A stretch of DNA of 64,000 bases, from assembly GCA_951799445.1 (NCBI GenBank), contig OX637293.1:24676001-24740000 (forward strand). The letters run 5' to 3'. Both the position numbers and the translations under genes were made by a program. This document shows positions 58,712 through 64,000 of this stretch, one piece after another. This DNA comes from Pseudisothecium myosuroides (lineage: Eukaryota > Streptophyta > Bryopsida > Hypnales > Lembophyllaceae). Position 1 is the stretch's first letter, and every line of letters starts with the position of its first letter. Under the pieces are notes generated by a model, which was given only the letters and a program-made list of their open reading frames with translations, did no database searches and had not been told where the DNA came from.

Positions 58712-59121
58712 AGGTAGGAGGCTCATTAAACCGCTCATTTAAGGGCTGGTCCGCTTTTCATGCGTTTCCTTGGATGGGAATATTTTTAGCTCATTGTTCA
58801 GACAAAGAGAAAGAGAAATAGATGCGGGATGTAATACAAGTGGTTTCATATTGTTTGAAGCATCATTGACTTATGAATTTTCAAACGAGTTGAGTTGTAG
58901 GCACCTATTTATGACCCTAGGTCTTCCATAAACTATTCACTTGCAGCTTTTAAAGAAAAATGGGAAAGCAAGGAGAATGATTGGTTCTTGCAATAAAAAT
59001 TACTTTTTTTCTTGATCCATTCAATGACTATAGAGGTCAATTTAAAGACCACCTCATGTCCATTTTAGTGCTAATTATAGGATGGTTTTTAATGCTTGAG
59101 CAGATTTCGAGCCTCCTACCT
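58712..59121. mobile_element. AGGTAGGAGG MITE, copy G, just after the dehydrogenase
   Basis: Ends AGGTAGGAGGCTCATTAAAC and CGAGCCTCCTACCT beside TA. At 410 bp it is longer than the other copies and internally diverged. It begins 56 bp after the stop codon of the dehydrogenase, so it is probably inside the 3' untranslated region. Confidence 0.8.
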
Positions 59122-60004
59122 TATTGTAGGTAATATAGTTCAATAGAATTAATAACTCCTAAGTGGAAATTGTTGTACTATAGAGTGGAGTTGAAATAAT
59201 GTCTCAATCACAAGATGGTGAAAGTTGGATGACAATCATCCATTTGGAGACAAAATATGAGAATACTGTCTAGATTATATTATATTGATTTAATTTTAAA
59301 AGATAGGAAACTTTTAGTTTCTATAGAATTTGCCTAATTCCAAAAGTAGTGTGAGTTAATGTTATTATTGTAAGACACACTAAGATAAGTGCATTTGGTA
59401 GTGATTTGTTTTGAAAAGCAACCTTACACAATAGATTTTTGCCTAAAATATACAATGTCTACTTATGAGAGTGGAGGATTGATTTTGGATACATTTGTTT
59501 TACCCCTAAGATGATCAACCAACAATTTATAGTCATTGCCCAATTTTGGGCATCTTTTTTGGATGGATAAAAACTCTTTTCAAATCTTCAAATTTTGGAT
59601 GCATTCTAGATCTATTTATCTTCAAATTTTTTTATTTCCAAATTAAAATCTTCATGGTCAAAAGTTCTTTATAAAAGAAACTAATTCAAAGTGTTCTATG
59701 TTGCTTTGTGCTAAGAAATTTACTACTAGGGGAAAGTATTGATGTCTTCATCCTTTTGCCATTTTGGACAAATCCATTGAAACTTTAATTTTATCCACCA
59801 TCATAATAAACCCTTAGATGTTATAAATAGAAATTATATTATTAATAATTTTCAAAGGAAATTGCTTCAAAATTGTATTGAAAGATGTCTATTAATATTT
59901 TTCAAACTTGCATTTATATTGGTTTCATAGTCTCGGTGCTTAACATCTTCTCTTTTGATGCAAAACATCCAAAATGTTGAAGAAACCATATTTTGTAGCA
60001 CATA
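59122..60004. other. AT-rich stretch, nothing recognised
   Basis: No frame, repeat or known motif that I can support. Confidence 0.5.
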
Positions 60005-60008
60005 TTAA

Positions 60009-60124
60009 CCCCTAAATGCCCAAGCCTTTTCAAGTGTATTTTGACTATAAAAAAAGAGCATGGGCTTATAGTTAACCCCAATGAAGCAAATTACATTTTT
60101 TTCAAAATCTAACCATATAGATGT
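60009..60124. mobile_element. Fragment of a piggyBac-type MITE
   Basis: Starts CCCCTAAATGCCCAAGCC after TTAA (60005-60008). A second TTAA with CCCCAATGAAGC follows at 60072. The element is cut at 60125 by the next TTAA, where the transposase-bearing element begins, so the larger element seems to have landed inside it. Its other half would lie beyond the window. Confidence 0.55.
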
Positions 60125-61355
60125 TTAACCCCAAAGTGACAAACAATATCTGAGCGGGCACAGAGGTAAAAGGAGCTGCTCCAATAGGAGTTTTTTTTTT
60201 AATGCATCTGAGTGCTTTCAGGTGCATCGGACACTGCAATCCCATGCGTAGTTTGCAGCTATACGGTGTCAGAAAAAATCAACCGTGAAATCTTACTTCA
60301 TGACGCTTCAAACTACTCGTCTGACATGGTACAGTGCCGTAAAAAAGTCACTAAAATACTACGAAACTGCAAGCCCGAGCACTTCACGGCATATTCAACA
60401 CCGAATTAGCATGACTTCTAAACTACAAAGTTTTACCTCCCAACATACCCTACCACGTCCACTTGAAAAAACTGCAAAACATTCAAACACCTGCCGTACT
60501 TGAAGGCCGGAAGACATGCTTGTCGATGTGGTTGCTTTCATATGTTTCAAACTCCAAAAAGGAACAGAAAATGAGGGTGCAGATTTAGGAGAATTGCTCT
60601 GGTCCACCCCCTACATCGCCGAAGTACTACCAGTAAAAATAAAATCAACTGAATCGGCCGTGGCGATCTACAATTCGACCCTCTGAAGCACCTAACACTA
60701 TTGCATTCTTTCGGGAACCCGGTGTATCGCCGTGCTGTCGTGCGTTGGCACTGCCGCGTCGTCAGTGGCATGCTGTCATCACAGCGCGGGAGGGACATAC
60801 CTTCGCGGGAAGACGTCGCCGACCGCCGTTCAGAAGCAGCAACTATCGGTCGGAGGCTTGTCCGACCTCCGTGAAAGCCTGGGCAGTTGCGACAGTTACA
60901 AGCCCTGCTAACACTTACAAGAACCCAACAGGAAGGAAACAATTCAAACAAATTTTTTTTTGTATTGGCCGTATGAAACAACAAAGTTTTGGGGCACTCG
61001 AAAAAACGTGCACCCTGCCTAACAAATCACTGCGCTCAAACTAATTCTACCTCCAAAACTTGGTCGACATCGCGACTTCCCACCCGTCATACTCGTTCAA
61101 AACTAACAGACTCCCTGCTCCTATGTAGGGTGACATTGACAGTGGCCAACACACTGGCTCACAAAACAGAGCAACACTCAAACAGATGCAAGCCAAGCTA
61201 AATGAGACACTAATTCCCTACTATATTCACCATCGAGATGGGCTGCTTCAAACTCACTACGGCTGCTGCAAGGGGGTGCTGATGGAACCACCGCACCTTT
61301 GACATGACTTCCTCCCTGCAAAACAGTAGCAACACTTCAAATTCAAGGCGGTGCA

Positions 61356-63395
61356 TCACAACCACATTTTTGCAGCATACTTGGGATTCATGTGCACGAG
61401 GTGGTAGCAGGTTCTCTGGCATAAAAAAGCCCCTCCACACCCTGGACAGAAGCGGTTCTGCTTGGGGCCACATAGCTGACACTTGCGTCTCTGCATTCCG
61501 GCGGATCTGGACTCATGGATCCCGCAATTTGACTTGTTGAATGCACCCCCAGTTTGACCTAATTCAAAAGCCGGTGCAATAAGCCAAGCCGCCACCTCAT
61601 AGTGGAAGTTGGACCGAGACATGGGGCGTTCATGCACACCTCCAACTACGTGATCCTTGCAATGCGATTTGTACAAAACGTACGCATTTCCTAGAGACGT
61701 GTCCAGAATAAAGAAGAGCAGGCGGTGTCACCATTTGTGGAATAGAATTTGGGCACTGTATTCAACACGACACTGATCTACAACGTCGACACCTCTCATC
61801 ATCTCTTGATATTCCTGTTGTATGGGTGACGTTGGATACGGATCACGTTTGCCACCCACCCACCTCAAAGTGGTGCATCCATCAGCCATGGGATCGGAAG
61901 AGGTGCTCAAGAAGTACACGGGGCAACTGTCAAACCATAGACAGGCGGCCATACGTCTTGATGAGTGCATAGCGACCACCAGTGTACCCCTTGGAAGGTC
62001 TTCTTTTCCGTACTGAGCTAGGTGGGTTGGCATCCCTATTCGGTTTGATTTCACGGTGCCCGTGTACCAAGTGCCGGCAGACAGCAAGGCATCAGCTACT
62101 AAAGGAGACGTGAAGAATCGATCGGTCACTACGACATGCCCGAGTTCCTGTAGGTCTGACACTAATTCCTGAACTACTTTTGCACCTAGATGCTTTTGAG
62201 GGATCTGGTTCTTTCTTCCTTCATACACTATGAGATTGTATACATATGTAGACTTACTACTGGCGCAGCACCAAATCTTAATGCCATATTTTACCAGTTT
62301 GTCTTTCATATACTATTTTATATCACATCTACGACCTTTATATGCTACCATTATTTCATCGCAAGCGAGATGTTTCTCACAGTTGTAGGCAGCTTTTGAG
62401 CGGGTCACGAAGTTTTCGATCAACCAACGGCACTTTCCTAATTTGTCATATCCTGGAGCGGTTTTATCCTGAACTAGCGATGCATTATCAACCAAGTGAA
62501 TGCATGACAAGATTTGCTCAAACCTAGGACGCTTCATTACATGCTTCACTAGCGGACATGCGTAGAATTTACGTTTCGACCAATAAGACCTGATGGAAGG
62601 TTGTTGTTGCAGTCCCATGAAGATACTAATACCTAGCCAAGCTCTCAACTCGGGGACAATGAGAGTCTTCCACTTCCCACGCCCATTGAGTACACCGGGG
62701 TGTTCAACGCTTTCCTGTAAAGCATACGCATTTGTCTCTTGACAAATGCGGGACAAGTCACTCTCGGGCCAGAAGATTTCAAAAAAATCCTAAACGAGCA
62801 CCTTCCGTCTACTCTGTCTGCATGTAGGGCCTAGCCGTGGGCCAGAGAAAGCCTGCCTGTCCCCAACTAGCGTAGTTTCTAGCGACTGCCAGTGAGCATC
62901 GGAGTAACAGGCCTCGAACGAACAGTCATCAGAAAGCACATCAGCAGAGGGACCCACCTCTTCCATGATGTCAGGCTCCTCCAATTCCCAATCGCTGTTG
63001 CCAGCGTCCAAATCGCAGATGAAGTCGCAAAATTCCGCAGACCAATCCGGATCCTCAATATCCCCTCCTTCCAAAGAATCGTCAGGATCACTTGACAGTA
63101 GCGGCAACATGTATTCAAGATACGTCACTCCCACTGTGTGTTGGAACGACGGCATGTGCGAGTTGTCCTCTGCGGTTAGAGGTGGTAATTCCAAGTCTCC
63201 AGCTACGAAGAATTGACTGAGCCCTTCGCCAATGTCACTAACGGACTCGAATTGTTGAAGGAGACTCTGCTGCGTACCGCCGAGTCTCGGTGGAGCAGGG
63301 CGACGTTGTGTTGCGCCTTGACGGATTGGCCCCATTTGTGCCTTCCATGTCACAAAACTTCTTGGAGATGGCTCTTTCGCCAATGATGCCGCCAA
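61356..63395 (-). pseudogene. piggyBac transposase, three in-frame stops
   Basis: One minus-strand frame reads from 63395 to 61356, broken only by stops at 62790-62792 (TAG), 62313-62315 (TAG) and 61728-61730 (TGA). An acidic N-terminal part (DDSLEGGDIEDPDWS) leads to the DDE domain: DFFEIFW, ELRAWLGISIFMGLQQQPS, YDKLGKCRWLIENF. Catalytic aspartates of the piggyBac DDD triad appear in HLACDEIM, VVVTDRFF and GVDVVDQCR. The C-terminal cysteine-rich domain is present (CQLCG, FCPGC, LCQRTCYHLVH). The frame itself is otherwise undamaged, so the loss of function looks recent. The second stop sits just after the first catalytic aspartate, so no single fragment holds the full triad. Confidence 0.88.
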
Positions 63396-63953
63396 AGTCT
63401 ACGAGCAACATCTGCTCCCCCGTGACAGCTTGCACGAAATTCCGTATGATTTCACCCCGCATAGCTTGGCTCCCATTCGAGGTCGGGCTCAACCCCAAGC
63501 ATGTTGGGGCCACCAAGGTGAATTCAGGAGGATCTTGCTCCCATTCTGTCGGACTGCCGCAGCCCACGTCCGAGTACCAACCATGAGTACAATCTTCACT
63601 CTTGCAAGAGTAGTACCATCCTGCGGAGTCATTGGTAGTGAATGTCCCCTTGCCCTTCTTCCCATGCTGCATGCGAATCTCTGAAGTGCTTCTTTGCAGT
63701 CTCGCGGGCTGGCAAGTCGTTGTGTGAGTTGTGTCGCCAAGGGTGATCCCAAGTTCTCTGAGTCGGCACTCTCACTAGTAGGCGCTTCTGCAGCAGTTAG
63801 GCGATATGCTCCGTGGGAAAGTGCGGCACTATCTACAGCTGCCATGAGACTTCGAACCACTCGTTGTGTTTGCGTGCTTCCCCTCAAAGTTGGCGGAGAA
63901 GTGCGATTCTCCAACCCTATAACGGGAGCGACCCATCCTAGCAGTGTACTCAA
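63238..63953 (-). pseudogene. Possible 5' part of the transposase gene
   Basis: Two overlapping minus-strand frames cover this stretch. The frame 63953-63489 is in phase with the transposase and ends in TGA at 63489-63491. The other, 63672-63238, is in a different phase and reads GWYYSCKSEDCTHGWYSDVG and LLVDFGGIIGERAISKKF. Either could be the true upstream coding sequence, joined by an intron or a frameshift. I recognise no family in either. Confidence 0.35.
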
Positions 63954-64000
63954 AATGTTTGGACGCCTTCCTGACTTAGGTTTTCCTCGTCCCCTTCCAT

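Larger units (their letters stand above)
60129..64000 (-). mobile_element. piggyBac transposon with transposase gene, right end off window
   Basis: The left terminus CCCCAAAGTGACAAAC follows TTAA at 60125-60128, and the transposase reads on the minus strand toward it. Composition (61-64 kb) is much richer in G and C than the surrounding DNA, which supports a recent arrival or different constraints. From 60129 to 61350 there is no recognised coding; a minus-strand frame at 60547-60984 has no motif. The opposite terminus is not in the window. Confidence 0.75.

Noticed and set aside
60547..60984. 145-codon minus-strand frame in the 3' part of the piggyBac element
   Set aside because: Rich in Arg, Cys and Ser with no domain. 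It overlaps a plus-strand frame and lies in the non-coding end of the element. A second gene of the transposon cannot be excluded but is not supported.

Overview
The window looks like nuclear DNA of a streptophyte plant. The evidence is an AT-rich background, GT-AG introns, a plant-type RBM25 splicing factor, a plant-type 2-hydroxyacid dehydrogenase, and a MOK-type protein kinase. MOK kinases are tied to cilia and flagella, so a lineage with swimming sperm (bryophyte, lycophyte, fern or charophyte alga) is the best guess. The species cannot be named from sequence alone.

Layout. 1-29.6 kb: no convincing gene, but layered small transposons, hairpins, tandem duplications and one LINE remnant. 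29.6-32.4 kb (+): a multi-exon MOK-like kinase, with possible C-terminal exons to 34.8 kb. 35-43 kb: more mobile DNA, including a nested stack at 38.1-40.3 kb and a 1.4-kb fold-back element at 41.6-43.0 kb. 44.0-49.6 kb (-): RBM25 (RRM, Arg/Glu/Asp-rich linker, PWI). 50.6-51.4 kb: a tandem repeat with GC-rich cores. 54.2-54.6 kb: LINE remnant. 54.8-58.7 kb (+): 2-hydroxyacid dehydrogenase in eight exons. 60.1-64.0 kb: a piggyBac element with a decayed transposase gene on the minus strand, running off the window.

The main theme is mobile DNA. At least ten short elements have CCC...GGG ends at TTAA or TTAA-like sites, the piggyBac signature, and a damaged piggyBac transposase lies in the same window. 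Two related sets of short elements have AGGTAG...CTACCT ends beside TA dinucleotides. A Stowaway-like element (CTCCCTC ends), a pogo-like fold-back element (CAGT ends) and a 78-bp CACTA-like element also occur. Several are nested, so their relative ages can be read directly.

The three host genes do not look functionally linked: mRNA splicing, a dehydrogenase and a flagellum-associated kinase. Exon boundaries were placed by reading phase and family similarity, without transcript data.
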